From Luteimonas viscosa (GTDB lineage Bacteria > Pseudomonadota > Gammaproteobacteria > Xanthomonadales > Xanthomonadaceae): a stretch of 64,000 nt of DNA. Positions 1 to 8,443 of this stretch are shown piece by piece; the first letter of the stretch is position 1; every line of letters starts with the position of its first letter. The translations under genes and the position numbers were made by a program. Where the stretch lies: assembly GCF_008244685.1 (NCBI RefSeq), contig NZ_VTFT01000001.1, positions 661,248-725,247 on the forward strand, in the 5' to 3' direction. The notes under the pieces were generated by a model. That model searched no databases. It saw nothing but the letters and a program-made list of their open reading frames with translations, and was not told where the DNA came from.

Positions 1-509
1 TGCCGGTGAAGCTGCATGCCGACCAGCTCGGCGACGGCGACGGCGCCGCGCTGGTCGCGGAATTCGGGGGCATCTCCGCCGACCACGTCGAATACACCTC
101 TCCCGCCGGCGTGAGCGCGATGGCGCGTGCAGGCACGGTGGCCGTACTGCTGCCCGGCGCCTTCCACGTGCTGCGCGAAACCCAGTTGCCTCCGCTGGCG
201 GAGTTCCGGGCGCAGGGCGTGCCGATGGCGGTCGCGACCGACTGCAATCCCGGCACCTCGCCGCTGCTGTCGCTGCGCCAGGCGATGCAGCTTGCCTGCA
301 CCCATTTCCGGCTGACTCCGGAAGAGGCGCTGCGCGGCGCCACCGTCAACGCCGCGCGCGCACTCGGCCTCGACGACCGCGGCGCGCTTCGCGTCGGCCT
401 GCGCGCCGATTTCGTCCACTGGAACATCGCCCGCCCCGCGGAGCTGTGCTACTGGCTGGGAGGCGCGCTGGCACGCGCCGTCCATGCCGGCGGCCGAAGA
501 CTGTCCTGA
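1..509 (+). CDS. hutI: Imidazolonepropionase, C-terminal part (5' end outside window)
   Basis: This is the 3' end of an amidohydrolase gene; about 168 C-terminal residues of a roughly 400-residue enzyme are present, read in frame 3 from the window edge. HutI hydrolyses 4-imidazolone-5-propanoate to N-formimino-L-glutamate in histidine degradation, in the cytoplasm. Family features visible are KLHADQ at the edge, ISADHVEY with its conserved His, and [12 protein letters not shown] with the metal-site Asp of HutI. The C-terminal strand GLRADFVHW is typical of the amidohydrolase composite domain. The start codon lies upstream, so the GTG at 6 is not the start. The next gene begins 16 bases after the stop and may be cotranscribed. 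The assignment is firm from the motifs; the rest of the hut operon is not visible. Confidence 0.93.
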   Translation, partial: PVKLHADQLGDGDGAALVAEFGGISADHVEYTSPAGVSAMARAGTVAVLLPGAFHVLRETQLPPLAEFRAQGVPMAVATDCNPGTSPLLSLRQAMQLACTHFRLTPEEALRGATVNAARALGLDDRGALRVGLRADFVHWNIARPAELCYWLGGALARAVHAGGRRLS

Positions 510-525
510 CCCACGGAGATTTCGC

Positions 526-1734
526 ATGCCCTTGCGCGCCACCCTCGCCGTCGCCCTCTCGATCCTCGTTTGCGCGCCGCTCCATGCCGATGACGACGCA
601 CAGCGACGCGCCCAGGCCCTCGCGCAGGACGCGATCATCGTCGATACCCACGTCGACGCGCCCGGCATCCTCTCCGAGACCTGGGCCGACCTCGGCGTGG
701 CCGCGCCGGACCGCGAGTTCGACTACCCGCGCGCGCGCCAGGGCGGGCTGGATATCGCCTTCATGTCGATCTACACCTCGGCGCGCGAGGACGAGCAGGG
801 CCGGGCGCGGCAGTCGGCGCATGCGCAGATCGATGCGGTCGAGGCCCTGGTGCAGCGGCATCCCGACAAGTTCGCGATCCTGACCTCGCCGGCCGACGTC
901 GAGCGCCTGCGCGAAGGTGGCCGCGTGCTGCTGCCGCTGGGGATGGAGAACGGTGCGCCACTCGGCGACGACCTCGCCCAGGTGCAGGCGTTCTTCGATC
1001 GCGGCATCCGCTACATCACCCTCGCCCACAGCGCCGCCAACCGGATCTCCGATTCGTCCTATGGCGTTGAGCGCAAGTGGGATGGCCTGAGCCCGTTCGG
1101 CCGCCAGGTCGTGGCCGAGATGAACCGCCTCGGGATCATGGTCGACGTCTCGCACGTCTCCGATGCCGCCGCCGCGCAGGCGATCGAACTGAGCACGGTG
1201 CCGGTGATCGCCAGCCATTCCGCGTTCCGCCACTTCACGCCCGGCTTCGAACGCAACATCAGCGACGAGCTGGCGCGCGCGATCGCGGACAGGGGCGGCG
1301 TGGTGCAGGTGCCGTTCGGCACCGCCTTCGTCAACCCGCAGGCCGCCACCGACATGCAGGCACGGTTCCGCGCGCGCGCCGAGTTCGACCGGCGCAACGC
1401 CGAACTGGCCGCCGCCGGCAAGCCGACCGAGGATGCCGCGGCGTTCGAGGCCGCCTGGGAACGCGACCATCCCACGCCGTCGACGCCGCTGTCCGCGGTG
1501 CTCGACCAGATCGACCATGGCGTGAAGCTGCTGGGCGTCGACCATGTCGGGATCGGGTCGGACTTCGACGGCGTCGGCGGCGAGCTCGCCGACGGGCTGC
1601 GCTCGGTCGCGGATTTCCCGAACCTGGTCGCCGGCCTGCAGGCGCGCGGCTATCCGGACGAAGACATCCGCAAGATCCTCGGCGAGAACCTGCTCCGGGT
1701 CTGGCGCGAGGTGGAGGCCGGCGCCCGGCGCTGA
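526..1734 (+). CDS. Exported membrane dipeptidase (peptidase family M19)
   Basis: A 402-residue zinc dipeptidase of the renal-dipeptidase family, which cleaves a broad range of dipeptides. I chose the ATG at 526 because it follows GGAG and begins a clear signal peptide (MPLRATLAVALSILVCAPLHA); an in-frame start at 484 would put 14 extra residues before it. Metal-binding motifs are in family order: DTHVDAP (H42, D44), the Glu in GMENG, the His in DVSHVSD and the His in IASHSAFRHF, followed by VGIGSDFDGV near the end. It follows hutI by 16 bases, and a bidirectional hairpin terminator lies just downstream. The mature protein is probably periplasmic or outer-membrane associated; no lipobox is seen. 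Confidence 0.92.
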   Translation: MPLRATLAVALSILVCAPLHADDDAQRRAQALAQDAIIVDTHVDAPGILSETWADLGVAAPDREFDYPRARQGGLDIAFMSIYTSAREDEQGRARQSAHAQIDAVEALVQRHPDKFAILTSPADVERLREGGRVLLPLGMENGAPLGDDLAQVQAFFDRGIRYITLAHSAANRISDSSYGVERKWDGLSPFGRQVVAEMNRLGIMVDVSHVSDAAAAQAIELSTVPVIASHSAFRHFTPGFERNISDELARAIADRGGVVQVPFGTAFVNPQAATDMQARFRARAEFDRRNAELAAAGKPTEDAAAFEAAWERDHPTPSTPLSAVLDQIDHGVKLLGVDHVGIGSDFDGVGGELADGLRSVADFPNLVAGLQARGYPDEDIRKILGENLLRVWREVEAGARR

Positions 1735-1778
1735 GCCGGTGATCCGTCGACTCCTCGGGCCATTGCCCGACGCCCACG

Positions 1779-1804
1779 AAAAAGCCCCGCATCGCGGGGC
1801 TTTT
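1779..1804. terminator. Bidirectional rho-independent terminator
   Basis: A GCCCCGC/GCGGGGC stem with an ATC loop is flanked by A5 on the left and T4 on the right. It can therefore stop transcripts from both the dipeptidase gene (plus strand) and the THX gene (minus strand). Confidence 0.88.
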
Positions 1805-1830
1805 CTTTCACCGCATCCGGATGGAACGGC

Positions 1831-2016
1831 TTACTCGCCCTTCGCGGCCACCTTCTTCACCGCCTTCTTGGCGGGCGCCCTGGTCGCGGTCTTCGCCACT
1901 TTGACCACCGGCGCGGCGGCGCTGCCCGTCGCCTTGGCGACGGCCTTCGGACGCGCGTTGCCGTAGCTGGAGGTGTAGCGCTTGCCCTTGGCGGTCTTGC
2001 GGTCGCCCTTGCCCAT
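1831..2016 (-). CDS. 30S ribosomal protein THX
   Basis: A 61-residue basic protein starting MGKGDRKTAKGKRYTSSYG, the signature of the small THX protein that binds within the head of the 30S subunit. A Lys/Ala-rich tail follows (KKAVKKVAAKGE), longer than in the short Thermus-type proteins of about 27 residues, as I recall for xanthomonad homologues. The start is supported by CCAGGAG about 8 bases upstream. It converges on the dipeptidase gene through the shared terminator. The first 20 residues make the assignment secure; the tail has no recognised function. Confidence 0.88.
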   Translation of the reverse strand: MGKGDRKTAKGKRYTSSYGNARPKAVAKATGSAAAPVVKVAKTATRAPAKKAVKKVAAKGE

Positions 2017-2135
2017 CGTCGTGCTCCTGGATCTTCTGGATTCGCTGGAATACGGCCCGCAGGCCGCCGCGCCATCGCGCGAGGCCGCGAAGTCTATCAC
2101 GCGGGCCGTTGCCCAAACCGGTGGCGGCACGCCGG

Positions 2136-2546
2136 TCAGTGGGCGCAGGTGGCGTCGTGCACGTGGCCGTGGTTGAGCCGCAGGTTCACCAGATGGCCGA
2201 GCCCGACCAGGGTGCCACCCAGGGTCATCGCCACCGCATGCGGCACCACGGACTCGTGCAACGGGCTGTAGAGCACACCCAGCCACAGCACCACCAGCCC
2301 GGGCAACAGCAGGCCCAGCGCGCGCAAGGCACGGTGGCGCCGGTAGCCCCACAGCAGGCTGGACGCACCAAGCAGGCTGGCGAACAGGACGAATCCGAAC
2401 TCGAAGCCGTCGCTGAGCCAGACCGCGAGGCCGAGCGAAGGCAGCGCCGCGATCAGCAGCGGCAGCAGCGCGCAATGCGCCGCGCAGGCGATCGAGCCTG
2501 CGGCGCCGAAGCGGTCGAGCCAGCGATGACGTTGCGGTGGGGACAT
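2136..2546 (-). CDS. MerC-family membrane protein, probably zinc-regulated
   Basis: A 136-residue protein with four predicted membrane spans and an early cysteine pair in GSIACAAHCALLPLL, matching MerC-domain proteins. MerC carries mercuric ions in mer operons, but many chromosomal copies lie beside zinc genes. Here it diverges from a ZnuD-like receptor across 82 bases that hold a Zur-type operator, so a role in zinc handling is inferred. The C-terminus ends in a histidine-rich tail (LNHGHVHDATCAH), which also suggests divalent metal binding. No merR, merT or merA is nearby, so mercury resistance is unlikely. The ATG lies upstream of the first membrane span. Confidence 0.82.
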   Translation of the reverse strand: MSPPQRHRWLDRFGAAGSIACAAHCALLPLLIAALPSLGLAVWLSDGFEFGFVLFASLLGASSLLWGYRRHRALRALGLLLPGLVVLWLGVLYSPLHESVVPHAVAMTLGGTLVGLGHLVNLRLNHGHVHDATCAH

Positions 2547-2579
2547 GACCTTCGGGGTGTTGACAGCGGGAGGGCGATA

Positions 2580-2602
2580 AGACCGTAATACTATAACATC
2601 AC
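2580..2602. promoter_or_regulatory. Zur-type operator candidate between merC-like and znuD-like genes
   Basis: On the minus strand this reads ATGTTATA-G-TATTACGG. The left half matches the gammaproteobacterial Zur box half-site ATGTTATA exactly and the right half keeps TAT.AC. It lies about 35 bases upstream of the receptor gene start and 34 bases upstream of the MerC-like gene start, well placed to repress both. A Zur gene is present at 7891-8412. Confidence 0.72.
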
Positions 2603-2628
2603 TTTTCCCCGACGGACTTCACACCCCC

Positions 2629-4854
2629 ATGCCTGTTGCCCTTCCCACGCCCGGTCGCCTGTCTGCCGCCCTGCTGCTCGCCCTTGCCGCCCTCCCCGCC
2701 GCGGGCCAGGAAGACCCCCGCCACGACGAGATCCAGGACCTGAACGAGGTCGTGGTGCGCGCCACGCCGCTGCCCCGCACCGCCGAGGACCTCACCCGAC
2801 CGGTGGAAGTGCTGGCCGGTACGCGGCTCGACGAGGCCAAGGCGACCACGCTGGGCGAAACGGTGAGCCGCCTGCCGGGCGTGCAGTCGTCGTACTTCGG
2901 CCCGGGCGTGGGCCGGCCGATCATCCGCGGGCTCGACGGGGCGCGCGTACAGGTGCTCAGCGATGGCCTGGCTTCGGGCGACGTGTCGACCGTGAGCGTC
3001 GACCATGCAGTATCGATCGAACCGTTCCTGGCCGACCAGATCGAGGTGCTCAAGGGCCCGTCGACGCTGCTGTACGGCAGCGGCGCGATCGGCGGCGCTG
3101 TCAACGTGGTCGACGGGCGCATCCCCGAACGCGCCACCGACGCGCCGCTGCAAGGCCGGGCCGAGCTGCGCGCCGGCAGCGGCAACGACGAGCGCACCGG
3201 CATGCTTCGGCTGGACGGCACCTCGGCTTCCGGCAACCTCGTGTTCCATCTCGACGCGCTGCATCGCGAGACCGGCGACTACGACATTCCCGGGTACGCC
3301 GAGAGCGCCGCGCTGCGCGAGAGCGAACACGGCGAGGACGATCACGACGACGACCACGACCACGACCACGACGAGGAAGAGGCCCACGGCAGCCTGCCCA
3401 ACAGTTTCGTGCGCACCGACAGCGCCGCGCTGGGCGTGTCCTGGATCGGCGAGCGCGGCTTCGTCGGCGTCGGCGCCAGCCTGTTCAATACACGCTACGG
3501 CGTGCCGGGGCATTCGCACGAGCACGAGGACGACCATGGCCACGACGACGACCATGACGACGGCGACGATCACGAAGACGACCACGAGTCGCATGCGGAC
3601 GAGGGCGTGCACATCGTCATGGACCAGCGCCGCTACGAGGTCCGCGGCGGACTGGACGCGCTCGGCGCGTTCGATACGCTGCGGGTGAAGCTGGCGCATA
3701 CCGAATACACCCATACCGAGTACGAGGGCGAAGCCATCGGTACCGTGTTCGACAACGACAGCACCGAGTTGCGCCTCGAGCTGGTGCATCGCGACTGGGC
3801 CGGATGGGACGGTGCGTTCGGGCTGCAGGCCTGGACCAGGGATTTCCTCGCGATCGGCGACGAGGCCTTCGTGCCGGCGTCGGAATCGCGGGACGCCGGC
3901 CTGTTCTGGATCGGCACGCGTACGTTCGGCACGGTCGACCTCGAACTCGGTGCGCGCCACGACCGCAACCGCGTCGAGGTCGACGAGGCCGAAGCGATCG
4001 GCCCCTCGCGCGATTTCGACGCCACCAGCCTCTCGGCCGCGGCGCGCTGGCACTTCGGCGACGACCTGCACCTGTCGTTCGGCCTCGATCGCGCGCAGCG
4101 CTCGCCCACCGCCGAGGAGCTCTACTCGAACGGGCTGCACGTCGCCACCCGCAGCTACGAGTTCGGCAACCCGGACCTGCGCAACGAAACCGCCAACCGC
4201 GCCGAACTCGGCCTGCACTGGCACCACGGTCCGCTGAAGGTCGGGGCGTCGATCTACGCGGTCGACTACCGCGACTTCGTCTACCTCGCCGATACCGGCG
4301 TCGAGGACGGCGGCACGCCCGCGCGGGTGTGGAACCAGGCCGATACGCGCTTCACCGGCGGCGAGGTCGACCTGCAGTGGACCTTCCTCGACAACGGGAG
4401 CGGCCGCTGGACGCTGCGCGGCTTCGGCGACATGGTGCGCGGCCGCCTCGATGGCGAAGGTACGCGCGAGGTGTCGTTCGCGGTCCCGCACGGCGACCAC
4501 TTCCACAACTACACCGTCGATCTCGCCCAGGACGGGAACCTGCCCCGGCTCGCGCCGTGGCGCGCCGGCACCGAACTGCGCTGGGAGGGCGGACAGTGGC
4601 GCGCCGGCATCGGCGCCATCCGCTACGCACGCCAGGATCGCGTCGCCGAGTACGAGGACGAAACGCCTGGCTACACCCTGGTCAACGCCAACCTCGCCTG
4701 GCACCTCGACACCGCGTCCGGAAGGGCACTGGAACTGTTCGTGGACGGCACCAACCTGCTCGACGAGGAAGCGCGGCCGCATACCTCGTTCCTGCGCGAC
4801 CTGGCGCCGTTGCCCGGGCGCAGCATCGCGGCCGGCGTGCGGATGTTCTTCTGA
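2629..4854 (+). CDS. TonB-dependent outer-membrane receptor, ZnuD-like (zinc uptake)
   Basis: A 741-residue TonB-dependent receptor with a signal peptide (about residues 1-26), an N-terminal plug containing the LNEVVVRATPLPR region and PIIRGLDGARVQVL, and a C-terminal beta-barrel ending RSIAAGVRMFF. Two long His/Asp/Glu-rich segments at about residues 225-259 and 295-328 would lie in extracellular loops. Such His/Asp-rich loops are characteristic of the zinc receptor ZnuD. With the Zur-type operator directly upstream, zinc is the most likely substrate. Nickel or other divalent metals are less likely alternatives. Transport would need TonB-ExbB-ExbD, not in this window. The MerC-like gene diverges from it. 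Confidence 0.88.
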   Translation: MPVALPTPGRLSAALLLALAALPAAGQEDPRHDEIQDLNEVVVRATPLPRTAEDLTRPVEVLAGTRLDEAKATTLGETVSRLPGVQSSYFGPGVGRPIIRGLDGARVQVLSDGLASGDVSTVSVDHAVSIEPFLADQIEVLKGPSTLLYGSGAIGGAVNVVDGRIPERATDAPLQGRAELRAGSGNDERTGMLRLDGTSASGNLVFHLDALHRETGDYDIPGYAESAALRESEHGEDDHDDDHDHDHDEEEAHGSLPNSFVRTDSAALGVSWIGERGFVGVGASLFNTRYGVPGHSHEHEDDHGHDDDHDDGDDHEDDHESHADEGVHIVMDQRRYEVRGGLDALGAFDTLRVKLAHTEYTHTEYEGEAIGTVFDNDSTELRLELVHRDWAGWDGAFGLQAWTRDFLAIGDEAFVPASESRDAGLFWIGTRTFGTVDLELGARHDRNRVEVDEAEAIGPSRDFDATSLSAAARWHFGDDLHLSFGLDRAQRSPTAEELYSNGLHVATRSYEFGNPDLRNETANRAELGLHWHHGPLKVGASIYAVDYRDFVYLADTGVEDGGTPARVWNQADTRFTGGEVDLQWTFLDNGSGRWTLRGFGDMVRGRLDGEGTREVSFAVPHGDHFHNYTVDLAQDGNLPRLAPWRAGTELRWEGGQWRAGIGAIRYARQDRVAEYEDETPGYTLVNANLAWHLDTASGRALELFVDGTNLLDEEARPHTSFLRDLAPLPGRSIAAGVRMFF

Positions 4855-5303
4855 GCGACCGTGGACCCGGCACACCACCCGCGACGCCGTCGCGCGATGG
4901 TGATGCCGGAAGGCCTGCCGGGGCCTGCACGCACCGCCGAAGGGCGGCCGTGGCGCTCCGCAGCCGGGGGCGGCGGGTTCTGGGCGATCCCGCCGCTTCT
5001 GATCCTGCGCGACCCCACGCGCGCAAGGGCGATCCGAACGGCGCCCGGGTTCGAAGGCTTCGAGATCGTAACGGGTCGGGGCTGGGGGTCAGACCGCGGC
5101 GCCGCGCCGGTGCCGCCGTCGGGATCGCCGTATAGACGTCGGCACGAGTGACCCAGGGGCGAAGGCACGTTCTCCCGGAAGCGAACACCCGGCCCGAATG
5201 CGCCTGGCGGACTGCCGCCGCCCTCCCCATGTGGCGTCGACACCCGACGGCGGCACGCAGGCGGCGGTTCCATCGTCGCCGAGATACGTGTATATACACG
5301 CAC
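4855..5303. other. Intergenic region upstream of the marR operon
   Basis: 449 bases without a gene I can support. Open frames here lack a ribosome-binding site and recognisable motifs. A short inverted repeat (CGCGAC-GCC-GTCGCG) follows the receptor gene and might help end its transcript. The only clear signal is the palindrome at 5287-5300. Confidence 0.5.
5287..5300. promoter_or_regulatory. Perfect 14-bp palindrome, candidate MarR operator
   Basis: CGTGTATATACACG is a perfect palindrome ending three bases before the ATG of the MarR-family gene. MarR proteins bind palindromes of this size as dimers, and autoregulation of a marR-transporter operon is common. AT-rich TATATA in its centre may double as a -10 element. 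Confidence 0.66.
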
Positions 5304-5774
5304 ATGGAACCGCACCCGTCCCCTGCGGCTGGTGGCGAGCCCTCCCCGGCCGCCGCCTCGCCCTGCACCTGCTTCCGGCTGCGCAAGCTCAGCCGGCTGC
5401 TGTCGCAGCGCTACGATGCCGCGCTGGCGCCGGCGGGCCTCAACGTCAACCAGTACTCGATCCTGCGTCGCGCCGACCGCGCCCCGCATTCCGTCGGCAG
5501 TCTCGCGGCCGATCTCGGCATGGACCGCAGCACCCTGAGCCGCGACCTCAGGCACTTGGTCGATGCCGGCTGGCTGCGCAGCGTCGCCTGCGAGGATGCG
5601 CGGCGCAGACGCCTCGTGGTGACCGCCAGCGGCAAGCGCCGGATCGCACGCGCCCACCCGCTCTGGCGCACCATACAAGCCGAAGTGGAGGCGCAGGTCG
5701 GCGGCCAGGGAGCGCTCGCCAGCCTGCATGCGCAGATCGATGCGGCCACCGCACGCGTGGTGGCGCCGGGATGA
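5304..5774 (+). CDS. MarR-family transcriptional regulator
   Basis: A 156-residue winged-helix regulator. The core runs from CTCFRLRKLSRLLSQRYD through VNQYSILRR, a recognition-helix region MDRSTLSRDLRHLVDAGW and a wing around DARRRRLVVT, the usual MarR layout. Two Cys residues (CTC) before the first helix could be redox-sensitive; that is inference. I chose the ATG at 5304, just after a perfect palindrome, although no strong Shine-Dalgarno sequence is seen. Its stop overlaps the MFS gene start (ATGA), so it most likely controls the marR-MFS-cupin operon. Confidence 0.88.
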   Translation: MEPHPSPAAGGEPSPAAASPCTCFRLRKLSRLLSQRYDAALAPAGLNVNQYSILRRADRAPHSVGSLAADLGMDRSTLSRDLRHLVDAGWLRSVACEDARRRRLVVTASGKRRIARAHPLWRTIQAEVEAQVGGQGALASLHAQIDAATARVVAPG

Positions 5775-7003
5775 CGACCGCCACGCCACGCTACTGGCCG
5801 CTGGTCCTTGCCGCGACCGCGATCCTGCTGGTGACGATGGGCATCCGCCAGTCGCTGGGACTGTACGTGCAGCCGCTCGCGACGGACACCGGGCTGGGCA
5901 TCGTCGCCATCAGTTTCGCGCTCGCGGTCGGGCAGCTGGTCTGGGGCGCGGTGCAGCCCGCGTTCGGCGCGTGGGCGGACCAGCGCGGACCCGCTCGCGT
6001 GCTGGTCGTGGGCGCCCTGCTGCTGTTCGCCGGCATGGCCCTGGCGCCGGTGCTCGCGTCCGGCTGGGGCCTGGTGCTGACGCTGGGGCTGCTCTCGGCC
6101 GCGGGCGCCGGCGCCGGCAGTTTTTCGGTCCTGATCGGCGCGACCGCCGCGGCGACGCCGGAACACAAGCGCTCGTTCGCCGCCGGTGTGATCAATGCCG
6201 GTGGCTCCGCCGGGCAGTTCGTGTTCGCGCCGGTCACCCAGGCGATCATCGGCGCGTTCGGGTGGATGGCCGCGATGTGGACCATGGCGGTCGCCGCACT
6301 GGCGACCCTGCCGCTCGCCCGCGCACTGCGCGGCAAGCGTGCGTCGGCGGAGCGTGCCGCGGGCGTGGCAGCGCCGGTGCAGCAGGACAACGGCCTGCGC
6401 GCGCAGTTGCGCGTCGCCGCCCGCGACCGCAGCTACTGGTGCCTGCACATCGGCTTCTTCACCTGCGGCTTCCACATCGCGTTCCTGGTGACGCACCTGC
6501 CGACCGAGATCGCACTCTGCGGACTGTCCGACAGCGTGTCCGCCACCGCGCTGGCGCTGATCGGGCTGTGCAACATCGGCGGCAGCCTGGCGGTGGGCTG
6601 GCTCGGCCAGCGCTACCGGATGAAGTCGCTGCTGGCGCTGATGTACGCCAGCCGGGCCATGCTGGTGGGCGTGTACCTGGTGTCGCCGCCGACGCCGTTG
6701 ACCTTCTACCTGTTCGCCGCCGGCCTCGGCGCGACCTGGCTGGCGACGGTGCCGCCGACCGCGGGCATCATCGGCAAGCTGTTCGGCCCGCGCTACCTGG
6801 CCACGCTGTTCGGTTTCACCCTGCTCTCGCACCAGGTCGGAGGCTTCTTCGGCGCCTGGCTCGGCGGCCTGGCGATCGCCCACCTCGGCGACTACACCTG
6901 GATGTGGTACGCCGACATCGTGCTGGCGCTGCTGGCGGCGGCGTTCAACCTGCCGATCCGCGAATCCCCGCCGCGCCCCTTTCCGCAGGAGCAACCCGCA
7001 TGA
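5771..7003 (+). CDS. Major facilitator superfamily transporter
   Basis: A 410-residue inner-membrane protein with about 12 hydrophobic spans. It starts TTATPRYWPLVLAATAILL and carries MGIRQSLGLYVQPL, as in the OxlT/YhjX-like branch of MFS carriers. The start overlaps the marR stop by four bases and its own stop overlaps the cupin start by four bases, indicating a translationally coupled operon. The substrate cannot be told from sequence. A small organic anion or a toxic compound sensed by the MarR protein are both possible. Confidence 0.86.
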   Translation: MTTATPRYWPLVLAATAILLVTMGIRQSLGLYVQPLATDTGLGIVAISFALAVGQLVWGAVQPAFGAWADQRGPARVLVVGALLLFAGMALAPVLASGWGLVLTLGLLSAAGAGAGSFSVLIGATAAATPEHKRSFAAGVINAGGSAGQFVFAPVTQAIIGAFGWMAAMWTMAVAALATLPLARALRGKRASAERAAGVAAPVQQDNGLRAQLRVAARDRSYWCLHIGFFTCGFHIAFLVTHLPTEIALCGLSDSVSATALALIGLCNIGGSLAVGWLGQRYRMKSLLALMYASRAMLVGVYLVSPPTPLTFYLFAAGLGATWLATVPPTAGIIGKLFGPRYLATLFGFTLLSHQVGGFFGAWLGGLAIAHLGDYTWMWYADIVLALLAAAFNLPIRESPPRPFPQEQPA

Positions 7004-7365
7004 GCCACGACCCGCCATACGCCATCGATCTCGCAGGCAAGCTCGCCGGCTTCGACGGACACTGGCAGCCACGGACGGTGGCGACGTTCAACGGCCACGA
7101 TGTCATGGTGGTCAAGGTGCAGGGCGAATTCGTCTGGCACAGCCACGACGATACCGACGACCTGTTCCTGGTGCTTGCCGGCCGCCTGCGGATCGAGCTG
7201 CCGCACGCTGTCGTCGAACTCGGACCCGGACAACTGTTCGTCGTGCCGCGAGGCATGCAACACCGGCCGGTGGCGGACGAAGAGGCACACCTGCTGCTGA
7301 TCGAGCCTACCGGGACCCCGAACACGGGCGATCCCGCCACTGCGGCGCAGCGCCGGACGATCTGA
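7000..7365 (+). CDS. Single-domain cupin protein
   Basis: A 121-residue cupin. Motif 1 is visible as WHSHDDTDDLFLVLAGRL, with two His and a Glu/Asp-type metal site. Motif 2 is ELGPGQLFVVPRGMQHRP, with its final His. It probably binds a divalent metal in the barrel. Some cupins in such operons are small dioxygenases or isomerases and others only sense ligands; nothing here decides between these. It is translationally coupled to the MFS gene (ATGA overlap) and is the last gene of the marR operon. Confidence 0.84.
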   Translation: MSHDPPYAIDLAGKLAGFDGHWQPRTVATFNGHDVMVVKVQGEFVWHSHDDTDDLFLVLAGRLRIELPHAVVELGPGQLFVVPRGMQHRPVADEEAHLLLIEPTGTPNTGDPATAAQRRTI

Positions 7366-7587
7366 GCGGCCATCCGAAGACAGCGCGGCGCGCCGCCTGG
7401 GGCGGGCGCCCCGCCTCTCGGGCCACGCCAGGACGCGACCCGCAGCCTCGCCGCCGGAAGGCCGCGGTCCGGACGAAACCCCGGATTCTTCCCCGGTCGC
7501 GCCGGACGATCCTTGATCGTGCGCAATGCAGGCGCGATGGACGCCACCTACGCTGCCTGCGTTGCCACCACACGGAGCGGCGCCACC

Positions 7588-7740
7588 ATGCACCCGATCC
7601 TGCGCGAAATGCTGACCGAGCCGGTCGGATGGCTGACGATCATCGGCGCCCTGATCATCCTCGGGCTGCCGTTGTTCACGGCACTGTTCATCCGCCGCAG
7701 GATGCGCGCCGACGCGAAGGACGCACACGACCCGCCCTGA
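7588..7740 (+). CDS. Small single-span membrane protein
   Basis: A 50-residue protein, MHPILREMLTEPVGWLTIIG..., with one hydrophobic span (about residues 14-36) followed by a basic RRRMR patch and an acidic/proline tail. The LTEPVGWLTIIGALIILGLP pattern resembles the DUF3149 family of tiny membrane proteins, but I am not certain. A CGGAG lies about 11 bases upstream of the ATG. It stands alone between the cupin operon and the convergent zur gene. The 222 bases before it hold GC-rich repeats but no gene. Its function is unknown. Confidence 0.55.
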   Translation: MHPILREMLTEPVGWLTIIGALIILGLPLFTALFIRRRMRADAKDAHDPP

Positions 7741-7890
7741 CCCGAAGCGGCATGCGATCACCCGGTCCGGAGCGGCATGGCGCCGGCCAGCGCTCCACAT
7801 GATGTCTCGCCCAGCGGACGGCGACCTCGCCGCCGCCAGGCGATGGAAGCGGCGCCCAGCATCCGGTTGCGGATCCCCGCGTCCATCCGC

Positions 7891-8412
7891 TCAGCCGCGG
7901 GTCGCACCCGCGCCATCGTCTTGCTGCCGCGCGCACTCCGCGCACAGCCCGTGCACCTCCAGCGTCTGCGCCTGCGGCACGAAGCCCAGCGCGCGCGCAC
8001 GCTCGTCGAGCGAAGCGACCACCTGCGCATCCTCCAGCTCCACCGCATTGTGGCAGCGGTCGCAGATCAGGAAGGGCACCGAGTGCTGCGCGCTGTCGGG
8101 GTGGTGGCAGGCCACGAAGGCGTTGACCGACTGCAGCTTGTGGATGAAGCCGTTGGCCATCAGGAAATCTAGGGCGCGATAGATGGTGGGAGGCGCGTCG
8201 GCCCCGGCGCCCTCGCCCGCGCGCACCATGTCCAGCAGGTCGTAGGCCTTCACCGGGCGCCCGGCCTGCGCGACCAGGCCGAGCACGCGCGCGCGGATCG
8301 GGGTCAACCGCAGTCCGCGCTCGTGGCACGCGCGTTCCACCGCGCGCACGAAGCCCTTGGCGTCGTGGACGTGATGGTGCGGGTCGATGCAGCCGTGTTC
8401 GGGGATACCCAT
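7891..8412 (-). CDS. zur: Zinc uptake regulator of the Fur family
   Basis: A 173-residue Fur-superfamily repressor. The winged helix carries RLTPIRARVLGLVAQAG and APPTIYRALDFLMANG. The dimerisation domain holds FVACHHPDSAQHS and two structural zinc cysteine pairs, CDRC and CAEC, the arrangement typical of Zur. An N-terminal His-rich stretch (PHHHVHD) is unusual and could bind metal. With zinc bound, Zur represses uptake genes; the likely target here is the divergent operator at 2580-2602. It lies downstream of gltX on the same strand, separated by about 30 bases from that gene's 3' end. Assignment as Zur rather than Fur rests on the CxxC layout and the zinc genes nearby. Confidence 0.88.
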   Translation of the reverse strand: MGIPEHGCIDPHHHVHDAKGFVRAVERACHERGLRLTPIRARVLGLVAQAGRPVKAYDLLDMVRAGEGAGADAPPTIYRALDFLMANGFIHKLQSVNAFVACHHPDSAQHSVPFLICDRCHNAVELEDAQVVASLDERARALGFVPQAQTLEVHGLCAECARQQDDGAGATRG

Positions 8413-8443
8413 GGTCCGATGATGGTGCCGGACGCGCGCCGAC

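Noticed and set aside
2136-2546. Mercury resistance operon
   Set aside because: Only a MerC-family gene is present; merR, merT, merP and merA are absent and the context is zinc.
3330-3600. GAC/CAC-rich tandem DNA as a simple-sequence or CRISPR-like repeat
   Set aside because: The repeats encode His/Asp loops in frame within the receptor gene and lack regular spacers.
2599-4878. 759-residue open frame on the minus strand opposite the ZnuD-like gene
   Set aside because: It is the antisense of a clear TonB receptor; it has no signal, motif or ribosome-binding site and its length follows from the high GC content.
4861-5151. 96-residue open frame downstream of the ZnuD-like gene
   Set aside because: No ribosome-binding site, no motif and composition typical of noncoding high-GC DNA.
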